From assembly GCA_028274465.1 (NCBI GenBank), contig CM051456.1, forward strand, positions 83,624,753-83,688,752: a stretch of 64,000 nucleotides of DNA, written 5' to 3'. Source of the DNA: Plantago ovata (Eukaryota > Streptophyta > Magnoliopsida > Lamiales > Plantaginaceae). Each line of letters opens with the position of its first letter. The stretch's first letter is position 1. Below the pieces are notes generated by a model. The model made no database searches. It was not told the DNA's origin and was given only the letters and a program-made list of their open reading frames with translations. A program made the position numbers and the translations under genes. Positions 39,039 to 51,766 of this stretch are shown in pieces.

Positions 39039-42000
39039 TATCTACATTGTAGATAATCTAGATGACCCAACTCTAGAACCGGTTACTGATATCGCGGCTG
39101 ATATAAGAACCGCGGCACTTGCTGAAGCTGTCGTTGCTGAAACGATGGCTGCTGAACAAGCAACTAATCAGGTTGGTGAAGAACCAGTTGCCGAGACAAC
39201 AATGGTTCAAGTCCCAGAAGTTGCTGAAGAAACTCAAGAAGCATTATTCGACGACGCATCTCGCGATGCTGAGAATACTGGCCCCAGTTCACCAAAGACA
39301 TCAATTGAAAAAGTCCAGCTTGTACTGGAAGCTTTAAGCCAACAGATGGAATTGGATATTGAAGAATCATCCAACAAATCCATTGATGTTTTTATGACAA
39401 GCAGTGAACTTAAGGGTCATGATGCTTCCGCTCAACTTGTCATTTCAGAGACAAGGGAGATTGCTGAAACCGCGCAGCTTTCTCAAACAGAGCAAGCCAA
39501 GAAGTCTGCTGAAGAAACAGTCCTAGAAACTGAAGAAAGTGTTAATGCTGAAAGGACTGAGCCACAACCTGTCCTTCTTCAGCAGGTAGATCACTCAACC
39601 ATCAGTAAATCTTCATTTTCTGAAACTCAATCTTTTGCTAATATTATGATTTCTCTACAGACTTCTAAAGATGCAAGTCAGACGGTTGCTGAAGCCTCTG
39701 CACCAGAATCAACACTTCCTGCTCAGCAGGTAGTTAAAGTTTTTGGTAATACAACTAAGTTTGACAACTTAGTACTTGTATCTAACTCACATTTATTTCA
39801 GGATGAACAAATGGAGGATGCTTCTCAAGCTCCTCAAGGAATGGAAATTGTACCAGCACAAACAAATGTGCAACATGAGCTTGCTGAAACTCAGCAGGTA
39901 ATTCATGTTTCAGTTTTGGACTCTAGAACAATTTTCCAAACCTCTCCTGATCTAAATCTTATTCTTTTTCAGGCTCCAAAGGAGACCACTGAAGTGGTGC
40001 ACATCACTGAAGATCCACAAGTGAGTTCTGAGGAACTTTACTTGAACTTCAAAAGAACAACCTTGTCAACAGTTGCTAAGTCTGTCAGCAACTGGCAAAG
40101 GTACAGAAGGATGGACTTTTCTGATCTCCATCTTCATCTATCAAATGAGAAAAAGAGATCTTCTCTGCTGAAGCTCGAGACATTTGTCCACTTCATACTT
40201 CCTGAAGAATTTTCATATTCTCAGCTGATGAGCTCAAATCTGATTGCTCAAATCAGAGAGAATATGAAGGCAAAATTTAAGAGTGCCTCTCCAGCTGAAC
40301 AAGCTGTGATGCTCAAGGCTTCATTTGTACCCGTGGTGGCTGATCCCCACAAAATCAATGAGGAAGAGGAAGTAACGAGTGTTGCTTTATACAAGCATCT
40401 CGAGCTAGTTATCTTGACTGACGATGATGAAGAGGAAGAAGATGAAAACATCCCAACTGATCCCAGTGATGATGAAGGGAAAGATTCAAAGGACAAAAAG
40501 GATGACGATGATGACAATCAAGGTCCTAGTCCTGATGCTGGTGGACTAAAAATGACAGTTGCTGAACTGAACAACAAGACAATCAGCAAGCTGAACAAAC
40601 ACCAACTCAGCATGAATCTCAACCTGCTCCTGCTGAAGCTGAAAATCAAGCACCTGTACAAAGCGCTGATACTGAAGAGGAATACGCCAGAAAGCGAGCT
40701 GCCTTGAAACATGGCAAGAGCCAACTTTCTGATGCCGAGTTACCTTTACTCGATGCCAAGGTCACTGATCCAAACCTTGGTGATGAAGATGAACTGGATG
40801 AAGACTATCAAAGAGCACTACAAAACAATATCCAAATTCATGCAAGGCATACGCAGAATTTGGACATTGGTCAATCTTCAGGAGTAAAGCCACAGGAAGT
40901 CCCCTCCCTTCCACTTACTACTGGTGAAACTCCAGTGATTGAGTCTCAAACGTTGCCATCAGCAACTACTCAATTAAAACTTACTACTGGTGAAACTCCA
41001 GTTGTTGAGTCTGAAGTGTTGCCATCAGCAACCACTCAACCAAAAGGAAATGAAGCTACTGACTTAGGTTCCAAGGTTGCTGGCCTTGATGAATCTGAGG
41101 ATGAAGACGATCTCTCAGAAAATGAGGATGAAAATTCCAAGAAAGAACCCAAAGTGGTTGAAATTCCTCCTCCTGACTACATAAATGATGAAGGAGATGA
41201 CTTAAGAGGAGAATTGTTGCTGCAAGATGATCAATTTGCTTCAGAACTTAAAGTTCATTCCTTGACCCCCAATCTAGTGCCGTTCCCACGTGTAGAGGAG
41301 TTTACTCCAAGAATTTTGGCACTGAAGAAAGTCCATGATGCCTGCAAAGCAGAAGATGATGCACTGCTTGCTGAGAGCCCGCTTGATATTGGAAAGATAT
41401 TGGCTACAGTGCTGAGACGCACTACTACTCTTACAATAGCTCAGAAAGACATCAGTCTTTATCACAAGAGCTATGAAGAAGATGTAAGTCAATCACTCCG
41501 GCTAGCAAAGTCTGCATTAGTCAAGGCTCAGACTTTCATGGAAGAAAAGGCCGCAACAGAGCACAGACATGAGGAGACTATGGTGAGTGTTAAAAATGAA
41601 TTGTCAAAGCTGACCTCTGATCAGCAAGCAATCATCATGAAATACAACAACCTAAGTACTCTTGCTGAAAATTGCAATGAGTTCTTCTCTTTGCACATCA
41701 CTCCGATGTTGCAATCCATGTCTAAGGGTGGAAATATACAAAAGAGAAGTACAAGAAAGAAAACCCCTCCTACCGATGAAGCGCAAATGGCCATAGAACC
41801 TCCTGCTGAAAGAGAGAAAAGTTCTAAAAGACAAGCAGAATCCGAGTTAAATTCAGCAAGTCCCAAAAAGAGAAAAATTGTTGCTGAAACTCAAGGATTT
41901 TGTCACACTAAAAGTCATCAAGCTCTGAATGAAGATGATGATGATGACAATCAGACAATAGCTCAAGCCATAAGAGCTAGACCAATTACAGCCTTAACTT

Positions 42001-42602
42001 CGTCTGGCCATTCAAAGCATTTCTCTTCTGACTCAAGATCTTCAGCAAGAGATCAAGACAATGCTAAGTCAAGAAGAAGAAGGCAAAGACAGGAAGAAAA
42101 GAGGCTGGCCAGCATTGCTATTGGCTCCGGCATTGAATACACAAAGACCAGCAATGATGAAACCACTCAGAACGTGATCAGAAACGTTCATGGTTGCTGG
42201 ATCTTAAAGCTGGAAGATTTGTTGGTGAATGAGTTCTTTCCAACAGCCATATTGAACCAAATGTTCACTTGGATTGATCTCAAGGTAAAAAGGAAAGAAA
42301 TGGCTGAGTCCCTACCAAGAAATATTGCTGGGAGATGGTTGAATCTAGAAGTCTCATTAAGAAGAACTGCAATTGGTAAGTCTATAAGACAAGAACTTGA
42401 ATTGATAAAACAAGTTGGCATTGCTTATTACTCTGACACTGTGACCAAGAAAACAAAGAAGAGACTTGGATTGATTCCTTATGATTATTTCTATCTAACT
42501 GCTAAGGATCAAGAAGAAGATCTTGGCCACTACGGTAACTTGTTGGACATTACCCGTATGTTTGTTTTGGGGGCAATCAAATGTGAAAATAGTGGGATCT
42601 AA
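39039..42602 (+). pseudogene. C1 third ORF, central and C-terminal part
   Basis: Reading continues in frame from 25441 across the D duplication. The part to about 40565 is rich in Ala-Glu (AEAVVAETMAAEQ) and contains three intron-like cassettes (39586-39972). An acidic run (DDDEEEEDE) follows. A frameshift near 40560-40570 moves the natural frame to the one ending at 42602. The rest has a 22-residue tandem repeat (40914-41045), a helical region and basic clusters. The last ~28 codons lie in the segment shared with 8419-8533. Together with 23917-25441 the protein would have been about 1,690 residues. I see no clear signal peptide or fusion peptide, so envelope-like refers only to position. Confidence 0.65.
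39586..39972 (+). repeat. Three in-frame intron-like cassettes
   Basis: Segments 39586-39660 (75 nt), 39730-39801 (72 nt) and 39898-39972 (75 nt) each start CAG|GTA and end YYYYCAG or CTACAG|. All are phase 0, multiples of three and free of stops, separated by 69 and 96 nt. They encode similar 24-25-residue stretches ending in LQ or FQ. Confidence 0.55.
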
Positions 42603-42633
42603 ACAGCTAAAGGACCTTGTTGTTTAGTTATGT
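42519..42633 (+). repeat. 115-bp segment repeated before both C1 LTRs
   Basis: This differs from 8419-8533 at only two positions. Both copies end directly at TGTTAGG, the LTR start. AAAATAGTGGGAT within it resembles a Copia PPT but lies about 40 bases from the LTR. Confidence 0.8.
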
Positions 42634-44205
42634 TGTTAGGAAACTTGTAATTTTGATGATCAATTAACCATGCTAAATTAAGGAAAGTCCAGTAACTAGT
42701 ACTCTTAAGGTCCATAGGAATTTAGAATTTTAAGGACATTGTAAAAGAGGAACGTTTGCTAAAGACTTAGAGTAGGTACTAGATAGGTTGGTTTTACCGC
42801 TTATGATGTATCTTGTTTTCTTAAAAGAAATACAACCTATTGAAGCATTTGCTGATGATGTACTTTGTTTACACAAAGAAACTATTGAAGCATTTAGAAC
42901 CGCTCAGAAACTTGAAGATTTCGAACACTGAAGACTAGAAGATTTCTGAACATTGGTATCTACAAAGGCACATGTTGCTCAGAAAGTGGAAACTTCAGCA
43001 ACAACATTGCATAAGTGAAAATCTAATCGACAGAGTAGGTTGTGCTTGCTGAAACTGAGACTGACCACTTGCTGATGAACATTTGTAACCTCTTGCTGAA
43101 AGTACTTGTTTTTGCGCTCCAATGTTACTGTTTGAATTTCATTCAAATGAGCATTAAATGCAAAGCATGCACGCGAAGGACATGAAGACTAGAAGACAAA
43201 CAAAGACGCTGCTGAAAGTACAAAAGCAAGATAGTAACATTTTAAGGAACAAAAGCCTTAGAATTTGAAATTCAAACGGCTCCTTATTTCACTATAAATA
43301 GAGGTCATCCGGCAAAGAGTTGAAGTGTGTCAACAACGTGTTCATACTCTCACTTGTGCTTAAACTCACATACTCTTCAAACACTCTTACTGCCATTGAT
43401 CCGTTCCAAGACTTAAAGCTTGAAAAAGCTACTTGTGAAGAAGTAGAACTTACACTGGCTAAGAAATTAGTTAAGTGTTCTTTCTTTGTTTCGAACAAGA
43501 ACAAGTCTTGACACCAGAAACATTCAAACTTGTTTACTGCAAAGTATTCAAAGTTTTGTTTCTTAGATTACTTGTTGTAACTGAATAAGTTATAATTAAG
43601 TTATCTCATCCCAAACCTCTCTAACTGAAAATACACCCTTTCAGGCGTGATATTCAGGGGGAACTTAATCGAGCATAGTGTTGCTGATTAAAAGTACCAA
43701 GTTCGGTGGAGAACTAGGTTACGTTCTCTAGTTAGGTTGGAAACAAAGCAACTGTGCTTTGGTTTCTGTTTGGATCGCTCTAGATAGGTGTTGTAAGGAA
43801 CCTCAATCTTATCTTAGTGGATTCAGTCCTAATAAAGGACAATGTGGATTAGTTGAGAGATTACACAACTCTCAGATACCACTATAAAAGTGTTTGTGTG
43901 ATTTACTTACTATACTTAGTTTTCAGCAAAGCATATCTATCTGTACACAGTCACTCACTTCACTTTCTGAAACTATCACTTACTGACAAAGCACTTATTG
44001 TATCAAAGACTTCCGCTCTCTGATTTTAAGTATCAGCAAAACTAGTTACTGAGAAGTAACTTGCACTTGCTGAGAAAGTTAAGTATCAGCAAACTCATTA
44101 CTGAAAAGTAATAAGCACTTGCTGAGAAAGTTTTTAAACGATGAAAGTTTGAAAAGACTATTCACCCCCCCTGTAGTATTTTCTTGTTGTTTAAAGGGAC
44201 CAACA
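42634..44205 (+). repeat. 3' LTR of C1
   Basis: The LTR is 1,572 bp with TGTTAGG...CCAACA ends and is followed by TATGT, the target duplication. It differs from the 5' LTR at about 45 positions plus small indels, several of them clustered in the last 40 bp. Confidence 0.85.
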
Positions 44206-44290
44206 TATGTTGACTGTGTATTTAGAAATAGTATTTCAATAGTTGATTTATTATTTTCGGTCTATACTATTTCTCCTTAGGAAAACCAAA

Positions 44291-45448
44291 ATGGTGAGTA
44301 TCTCGCTCCGTGCTGTCTTAGAGAAGCAAATTTTGATCGGACCAAACTTCCTAGATTGGATCAGGAATATTCGTTTCATGCTGAGGTACGAAAAGATTGA
44401 GTACGTCTTGGACGAGGTCATTCCCGTGTGTCCCGAGAATTAGACTGCCGATCAGGTAGCTGCTTGGAATCAAGCCAACAAGGCAAAGTCTAATAAGCAT
44501 CATGAGGATGCTAGATCCGCGCAGTGTATTATGATGGCGGCAATGAGCAATGAGCTGCAGAGGCAACATGAAAGCATGTTGCCGTATGAGATGCTGAAGC
44601 ATCTTGAGTCGCTCTTTAAGACGACAGCTAGGAGTGTTGAATTTGATTTGATCAAAGAGATACACAGATGCAAGCTCAATGAAGGAGGGAACATGTCTGA
44701 ACATGTTCTCAAAATGCTTGGTCTATTTGAGAAGCTTGCCGATGCCGGTGTCAAGCTGGAGAATAAGATCATGGTGATCTTTGTCCTTCAATCATTGCCG
44801 AGTTCGTATTCGCAGTCCATCATTAACTACACGATGAATGCGAAGGACGTTACACTGCCCGTGCTCCATAATCTGCTGAAGACATATGATCAAACTCTTC
44901 CTAAGAAGGAAAAGTGGATCATGTATGTTGGGCAACCGTCTAACCCAAACCCGAGAAACAAAGGTGCTAAGGGTAAGAGAAAGTCGGGAGCCAAGGCTAA
45001 CACTTCGAGTGATAAGCCTAAGCGTCTGAACCAGAAAAGGAAGTTCAAGAGAAGCGGAATGGTACCCACAGATGAATGTCTTTTCTGTACACAGAAAGGG
45101 CATTGGAAGAAAGATTGCCCTAAGCTAAGGGCAGATCAAGCTAAGAAGCCGCCGACTTCTACCTCAGCTATGTTTGTTATTGAAATGAACATGACTACTT
45201 TTGACTCCAATGGTTGGGTATTAGATACAACTTGTGGCTCACACATTTGTAATAATGTGCAGGGGCTAATTGAACACAGGCTAGTCAAGCAAGGTGAAAT
45301 CGACTTGCATGTTGGGAACGGCAATCCAGTTGAAGCCAAACGTGTTGGACACTGCAAGATTGATTTACCTTCGGGACAATGTTTAGAACTTGATAATGTT
45401 TATTTGTTCCATCCATTGTCAGAAATATTATTTCCATTCCATTGTTAG
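44291..45448 (+). pseudogene. C2 gag and protease
   Basis: The ATG at 44291 (AAAATGG) starts the Copia Gag MVSISLRAVLEK. A TAG at 44441-44443 interrupts it and the same frame continues to 45448. The capsid part is helical (NELQRQHESMLPYEMLKHL), followed by a basic region and a zinc knuckle CLFCTQKGHWKKDC. The protease active site reads LDTTCGSHIC, where the family has DTGCGSHIC, so the essential glycine is threonine. The 80 bp before the ATG are leader. A stop and an altered active site make it inactive. Confidence 0.8.
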
Positions 45449-45472
45449 ACAATTTGGGTTTTTCCTTTCGAT

Positions 45473-46426
45473 TTGCTAACAAACAACCGTCTTCAAGTAG
45501 GAAGAATAACAAACAACCGTCTTCAAGTAGGAAGAATAATCCATCTATGGCATTGTCGGCTAGGCCATATCAATGAAACACGGATTCAAAGACTAAGGAA
45601 GTTGAACTACTTAGAACCATTTGATTTTGAATCATATGGTACATGCGAATCATGTGTTAAGGGTAAGATGACGAACAAACCTTTTGTTGGACAAGGTGTT
45701 CGTGCCACTCGCTGCATAGAGCTCATACATACCGATGTACGTGGACATTTTAAAGTCCATGCGCGTGGGGGTTATCCGTACTTCCTTACCTTTACTGATG
45801 ATTTCTCAAGGTATGAATATATTTATCTTATGAAGAATAAATGTGAGACCTTTGGGAAATTCAAGGAGTTTAGGAATGAGGTCGAGAATGAATTGAACCT
45901 AAGGATAGTCACTCTTCGATCAGATCGAGGAGGTGAATACCTTAGTGAAGAATTTATCGACTACTTGAAGGAGAATGGAATTCAATCGCAATGGACCCAT
46001 CCTGGAACACCACAATTAAATGGTGTGTCTGAGAGAAGGAATCGAACCCTGTTAGACATGGTGAGATGAATGATTGGATTCTCGACTCTTCCTAAATATC
46101 TATGGGGATATGCGCTACAAACTGCAATCTACATTCTGAACCGTGTACCATCTAAATCAGTGGAGAAAACTCCGTATGAGTTATGGAAAGGAAAGAAGCC
46201 CTCACTGGGCTATCTTAGACCTTGGGGCTGTCCTGCGATAGTCAAATTGTTGCTCACTGATAAGTTAGATGCCAAGGGTGTCAAAGTATATTTCATAGGC
46301 TATCCTCGTCAGACGAGAGGCTATGAATTCTATCATGCTGAAGATCACAAGGTGATAGTATCTAGAAACGTCAAGTTTTTAGAAGCAGAATACCTCGAAG
46401 AAGAGAGATTAGATGACATGATATAA
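45473..46426 (+). pseudogene. C2 integrase
   Basis: HLWHCRLGHIN and CESCVKGK form the zinc-binding domain. The catalytic triad is D in IHTDVRG, D in LRSDRGGEY and E in VSERRNRT. A TGA at 46067-46069 interrupts the frame after LLDMVR; the same frame continues to 46426 with [12 protein letters not shown] and the [12 protein letters not shown] block. AACAACCGTCTTCAAGTAGG is duplicated in tandem at about 45480-45536, between protease and integrase. The stretch 46427-46610 is the decayed linker to RT. Confidence 0.8.
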
Positions 46427-46610
46427 CTTGAAGAAATTCAAGACTTTGACACGCGCGAACATGAGTTCTCTAAATCTTCTGATTTGGACTCAAGTTCAGT
46501 GGGAGCTTTCGAAGCAGACAAGGGTAATGATATGACACTTGCTAGGTATGTCATAGTCAGTGGGAGTCCTGTGATTAGATCAACAGTTGAAACCACACCA
46601 ATAGAACCCA

Positions 46611-48320
46611 TTGTCAATCAACCTATGCAACGAGTTGCACAAGAGTAGCCTCCCGCTAGGGAACGGGGTCGCTGCGCACGACCGACTGTATCAGTACCCA
46701 CTGATAATGTTCGCTACACGAAGTCAGAAAAGGAAAGCACCAGAAACGCCGACAGAAGCACCAGTCGAGCTCCGTAGGTCGAAGAGGATCCCAAAAGGAT
46801 CTCAGAAGCAAAGCCTTATGATAGAAGACATCAGTGAACTTGATGTTGGCTTATCAGATCGGGAAGATCCCGAGACCTACAAAGAGGCAATAAATGATAT
46901 TGACTCAGACAAATGGCAAGAGGCCATGGAATTGGAAATGGACTCCATGTACCTGAACCAAGTATGGAGCTTGGTAGACTTGCCTCAAGGGGTTAGACCT
47001 ATTGGGTGCAAATGGGTCTTTAAACGAAAGACAGATGCCGAAGGCAAGGTATAAACGCACAAGGCTAGACTTGTGGCGAAAGGCTACATGCAAAGGTATG
47101 GCATCGATTACGATGAAACCTTTTCACCGGTAGCAAAGTTGAAGTCCATTCGAATTCTACTTGCGATAGCTGCCTACTATGATTATGAGATCTGGCAGAT
47201 GGATGTAAAGACTGCCTTCCTCAATGGCAACCTTGAGGAAGAGGTTTATATGGTACAACCGGAAGGTTTTATTAGTAAAACCAGGCCAACTGTTGTATGC
47301 AAATTACAGAGATCCATCTATGGGCTAAAGCAAGCGTCTACGAGCTGGAATATCCGCTTTGATGAAGCTGTCAAATCGTTTGACTTCGTCAGAAGCGTAG
47401 AAGATCCCTGTGTCTACACTAGGCACAGCGACAAGGGAGTCGTTTTCATGATCATTTATGTTGATGACATTTTGATCATGGGAAACAATGGCTCTATGCT
47501 AGAAGAGACCAAAGTTTGGTTATCATGTACCTTCTCAAGGAAGGACTTGGGTGAAGTGAACTACATCCTAGAGATAAAGATCTATAGAGACAGATCCAAG
47601 AGGATGTTAGGATTGACACAGTCCACCTACATCGACAAAATACTGAAGCGTTATAAGATGGACGACTCAAAGAGAGGCTTTCTCCCAGCTAGGCATGGGA
47701 TCCTGTTATCAGTTAAGGATAGTCCTAAAACTGATGAAGAAAGAAATGCAATGAGTCGTGTGCCCTATGCTTCGGCAGTAGGGTCTATAATGTATGCAAT
47801 GAATTGCACAAGGCCAGATGTGGCATATGCGCTTAGTGTCACTTGTCGACACCAACAGAATCCAGGAGTACCTCATTGGACTGCTATAAAGAACATTCTG
47901 AAGTACCTTCGACGGACTAAGGAAATGTTCTTGGTGTTTGGTGAAGAACCAGAATTGAAGATGTCTGGTTATGTCGACGCTGGATTTGAATCAGATCCTG
48001 ATGACTTTAAGTCATAGACAGGATACGTATTCAAATTGAACGGAGGTGCTATCTGTTGGAAGAGTTCTAAGCAAGCCACGATTGCTGACTCATCCACAGA
48101 AGCCGAGTACATTGCTGCATCAGAAGCATCGAAAGAAGCTGTCTGGATTTCAGAGTTCTTGAAGGAATTGAGGGTTGTTCCTTCTCCTAGTCCAATAACG
48201 AATTATTGTGACAACACGGGCGCCGTCGCTCAAGCCAAGGAGCCTAGATCTACAAACAAGAACAAACATGTACTTATAAAGTATCACGTTATACGTGAGA
48301 TTATTGAGAAGTTAGTATAG
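46611..48320 (+). pseudogene. C2 reverse transcriptase and RNase H
   Basis: RT is recognisable from EAMELEMDSMYLNQVWSLVD through QMDVKTAFLNGNLEE to the catalytic YVDDILIMGN. RNase H follows, with ADSSTEAEYIAAS and NYCDNTGAVA. One frame is interrupted by a TAA (47052-47054), a TAG (48015-48017) and the terminal TAG at 48318-48320. Relative to integrase the frame has shifted. An inverted copy of the connection region is at 62103-62440. Confidence 0.82.
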
Positions 48321-48437
48321 AACGTGTCTCAACCACGGACAACGTGGCAGATCCTTTCACCAAGGTCTTATCAGTGGATTTCCACTTAAGACATTATGCT
48401 AATCTAGGTATTAAGCATAAAGGTGACTGGCTCTAGT

Positions 48438-48456
48438 CCAAGTGGGAGATTGATAG
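48438..48456 (+). promoter_or_regulatory. Polypurine tract of C2
   Basis: CAAGTGGGAGATTGATAG directly precedes the LTR start TGTATATGTCC and matches the usual plant Copia PPT (AAGTGGGAGA). The 120 bp from 48321 to here are pol remnant without an ORF. Confidence 0.7.
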
Positions 48457-50457
48457 TGTATATGTCCTAGAGACAGTCTTTATTAAGGGCATGCAACCCT
48501 TATTAAGGGCATATATGTACTATTACACAGGTCAACGTAATATAATATATGTTTGTTGTTTGACTATTGAGTATCGCTTTCATATTTATATTACACCAGG
48601 CATACAACATGTCATACCTCTATTCCTGTCTGTATTGATATTAAACATGTCCCCTCGGATAGATGACCGATCACACAGATAGTGGGAGCTATGTGAGTTA
48701 TCATCTATCCCAAACTCTTCCTAGTTGCGGTTCATCTCGGATGTAGGGGTCTGAATGAACCAGCTGAGACTAGTATGCGTGGAGGTTATACTTGTTAGAG
48801 CAAGTGTGAGCCGATCCCATGGACACGGAACGGATTGTTGGACAATCAGAAACGTTCCCATAACTCCGCATAGTTGTTCGAAGGGTGATTACCGAACAAT
48901 GGAAGTACCCACCGGAAACTCTCATCTATGTATACTCTACACCGAAGTGTCTATGGGAACCGGAAAGTTGTCGAAGTGATGCCAGTCGTCCTTTGGACTT
49001 ACAGGACTTTATCATCACATTTGTTGCCCCATATCCTTGGTGGACCCGTCGATGTCAGCTCTGAATAAGCAGTTGACCCAAGACACGATCCAGGATTATG
49101 GCTACATACAAATGGGGATGATAAGTGATTCTGTGAAGGATTCATCTCTCATGTGTAGCACAGGAGAGCACTGCTCATAGTCGTTCATAGTTGTGATTGG
49201 TAAAACCGCTGGCCAGCGTATCAATATTATTATGATAGTCATAATAGATATTGGATTCACCAAGCAACTCACTGAAGACGCCCGTGGATGTATTATTGTG
49301 ATAGACACTTCATCGATCCTAGATGCATTCGAGTCAGTCAGATCAAGGGACGTTACCATCGCCGCGTTGAGCGCAATAGACTTCACAACGAAAGGGTTTG
49401 CTTTGAGAAACCTCTCAAATGTCCTCATGTATTAATATTGCAAATGGAACCGTCTAGGAATTCCATTTTGCCTAGTCTAGGACTTGCTTAATACAATGAG
49501 GCCCTATGGGTCACACTATGTGGTGATTCAGCTTATCCGAATATCCTTGAAAATGGAATTGCAATTAATTTAGAATTAATTGTGATTGATGAATTATAAT
49601 TGATTTGGAATTAATTATAATAATTTGTGGTTCAATTAATGATTTGGAATTATTAATTGAATTGGCTGATTAATTGTATTTTATGTAAATACAATTAAAG
49701 ATTATATTTTAGAAATATAATAGAGGTTTGATTTGAAAGAATATGTTAATTTAGAATTAATATATGCACATGGGCAAAATCTACTTGGAGTTTGAATTGC
49801 CTTAGAATTATAAGTGGGTCCCAAAATCGGGTCCCACCTATTCCCCCTTGGACGCGCGCGCGCGCAGCTGCAATAGGGGAAGGAGTTCGACTCCTTCCTC
49901 TATTAGAAGTCAAGGGATAAGTTAGATTTTTCCTGATTGAGTTTTAATTTGATTGGGAATGAATCTAGACTTGAATTGGTTTCCTAGTGCGATAAGAATT
50001 AGATTCTTATTCCTTTATGAAGTCTAATTGATTATTCTTTAGGCTTCAATTGACTACTATATATAGTAGAGTATTAGAGAGCTTTTAACATACAGTTACT
50101 CTACCAGTTTTCTTAGAGAAATTAAAAGCTCTCCCCTACCTCTCCCAAGCCACGCGCGCGCCACCCTGCCGGAGGAAAATTGCCGCCCCATCTTCTTGGC
50201 CACACAAAGAATATCCTAGCGTTCTTTCCGATAAGTTGTTCACCCGTGGATACCAAGGTTGAGGTTCAAGGAGCTGAAAACTAACTTCTATTGTCTTGCA
50301 GATAATCAAAGTATTGCAGATATCTTCGACTTCGACGAAGGAGAAGATTCACCGGATTATTACGAAGACTTGATACTTGTGCTTGCTTTTGGAGTATTGT
50401 AAGTTTTCTGATTAATGTGTTTATTATATATGTTATATGCATGATCAATTAACCTGC
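48457..50457 (+). repeat. 3' LTR of C2, first part
   Basis: This is homologous to 4741-6740 of the 5' LTR. It is interrupted after CCTGC (50453-50457) by element A3 and resumes at 62037. Confidence 0.85.
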
Positions 50458-51766
50458 TGATGAACGCGGGATTGTCAGTTCCGGATCAATCAAATAAATT
50501 TGTTATTTAGCCAAAGGCAATTCACGACTACAACGAAAACCGTAGTGTAGCAGTAGAATGACCTCGAGTGTCGTTCTCTAAGGACTAAAACAAGCTTTAT
50601 CAAATTTAATTTAGAATATAAAAACAGCAGACGGAATAGCAAAGGTTTTTCTAACAGATAATGGAGATTGGTGATAGTATGGTCCTTCAAAGCATAACGG
50701 GTTAATAATCATGCGTAAATTCCTCGGTTTTGCATGGAGATCTTTGATCAATCAATTGTCCTGTTGTAATTATTAAACACTACGAAGATATAGATACTGA
50801 CAGGTCAACACTATTGTCCAATTGTGTTCCGTAATTATTCAACACTACGAAGATATAGATATGCATAGGTCGACGAGGGTCCAATTGTGCATAATAATTA
50901 ATCAACATACGAAGATATAGGTTGCGCCTGATCAACGAAATAAAGCCATAACACGGAGTATAATACGCGATATAGCCATTAGCATGATTATCAACCCTTC
51001 ATTAAGAATTCACATACTACCACCAACGATAAGTTTAGCTACTCATAGTTGTTATGCAATCAACAGAAATCATAGAAGAAAACATGTTGAAAGATATATA
51101 AAAATAAGTAGAAAAACTGTAAGATACAATGTTACCGAAGGTTGTCAGTCTCCGAATAATCGCGATCTTACAAGCTCCAAACTGCTATGAAAAAGTGTCT
51201 CCTACGCTATGAACCCCAGAACAGGCTCTGGGAAGTTCCTAACTAAAACTACAGAGAAAGGTGAGAGAATAGGTCTGGAAAAGTATGAATTTCGGAGAAA
51301 ATCTGAGCAACTATATATAGGCCTCGAATTTGTGTGGGGCGAAGGGCCCCACACACCGGGCGATTCGCCTGGTGTGGGGCGATTCGCCCCACGTCCCGGG
51401 CGATTCGCCCGGGATTAAAATTCGCGGAATTCCGCGTTTTCGACGCGTTTTTGAATTTCTTCCCCTTTTCGGACTCGGTTTCTGACTTCTAGTGGCCTTC
51501 TAACCTCAAGATTCGACCCCTAGACTCCAAATCCTATCCGGAAACCTTCAGATACTCCAAATAGGCTTCTGGAAAACCAATTCCTTGTCAACTTCAATAT
51601 AATTACCCGAAAATCCTCGTTTTGAACCAAAACCTGTAAAATAAAAACTAAAGGGAAACGTGACACTATTCTAATAAAATGCACTAAAATATAGCTAAAT
51701 TATCATAGAGGATAGCTAAAATAGGTGAAAAAGACTCGAATGAAAGTGTAAAATACACATTCATCA
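50458..51766 (-). repeat. 3' LTR of A3 (left end)
   Basis: On the plus strand it reads TGATGAACG...CATTCATCA. The stem-loop array is at 51332-51413 with the TATA box beside it at about 51311-51320. The PPT (minus-strand GGTTTGGGGA) is at 51770-51779. Confidence 0.87.

Larger units (their letters stand above)
8534..44205 (+). mobile_element. SIRE/Maximus-like Copia element C1 with third ORF
   Basis: LTRs at 8534-10104 and 42634-44205 start TGTTAGGAAAC and end GGGACCAACA. TATGT precedes the left end (8529-8533) and follows the right end (44206-44210) as a 5-bp target duplication. The order is PBS, gag, integrase-RT-RNase H, then a very long ORF in the position of the SIRE envelope-like gene. 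Once A2 and D are removed the element is about 13.7 kb. I count about 45 substitutions between the LTRs (~3%). Every coding region is broken, so it is dead. Confidence 0.85.

Noticed and set aside
50984..51190. Repeated small ORFs beginning MIINPSLRIHIL in the Athila LTRs
   Set aside because: They lie in LTR sequence, vary by stops and frameshifts between copies, and read opposite to the element.
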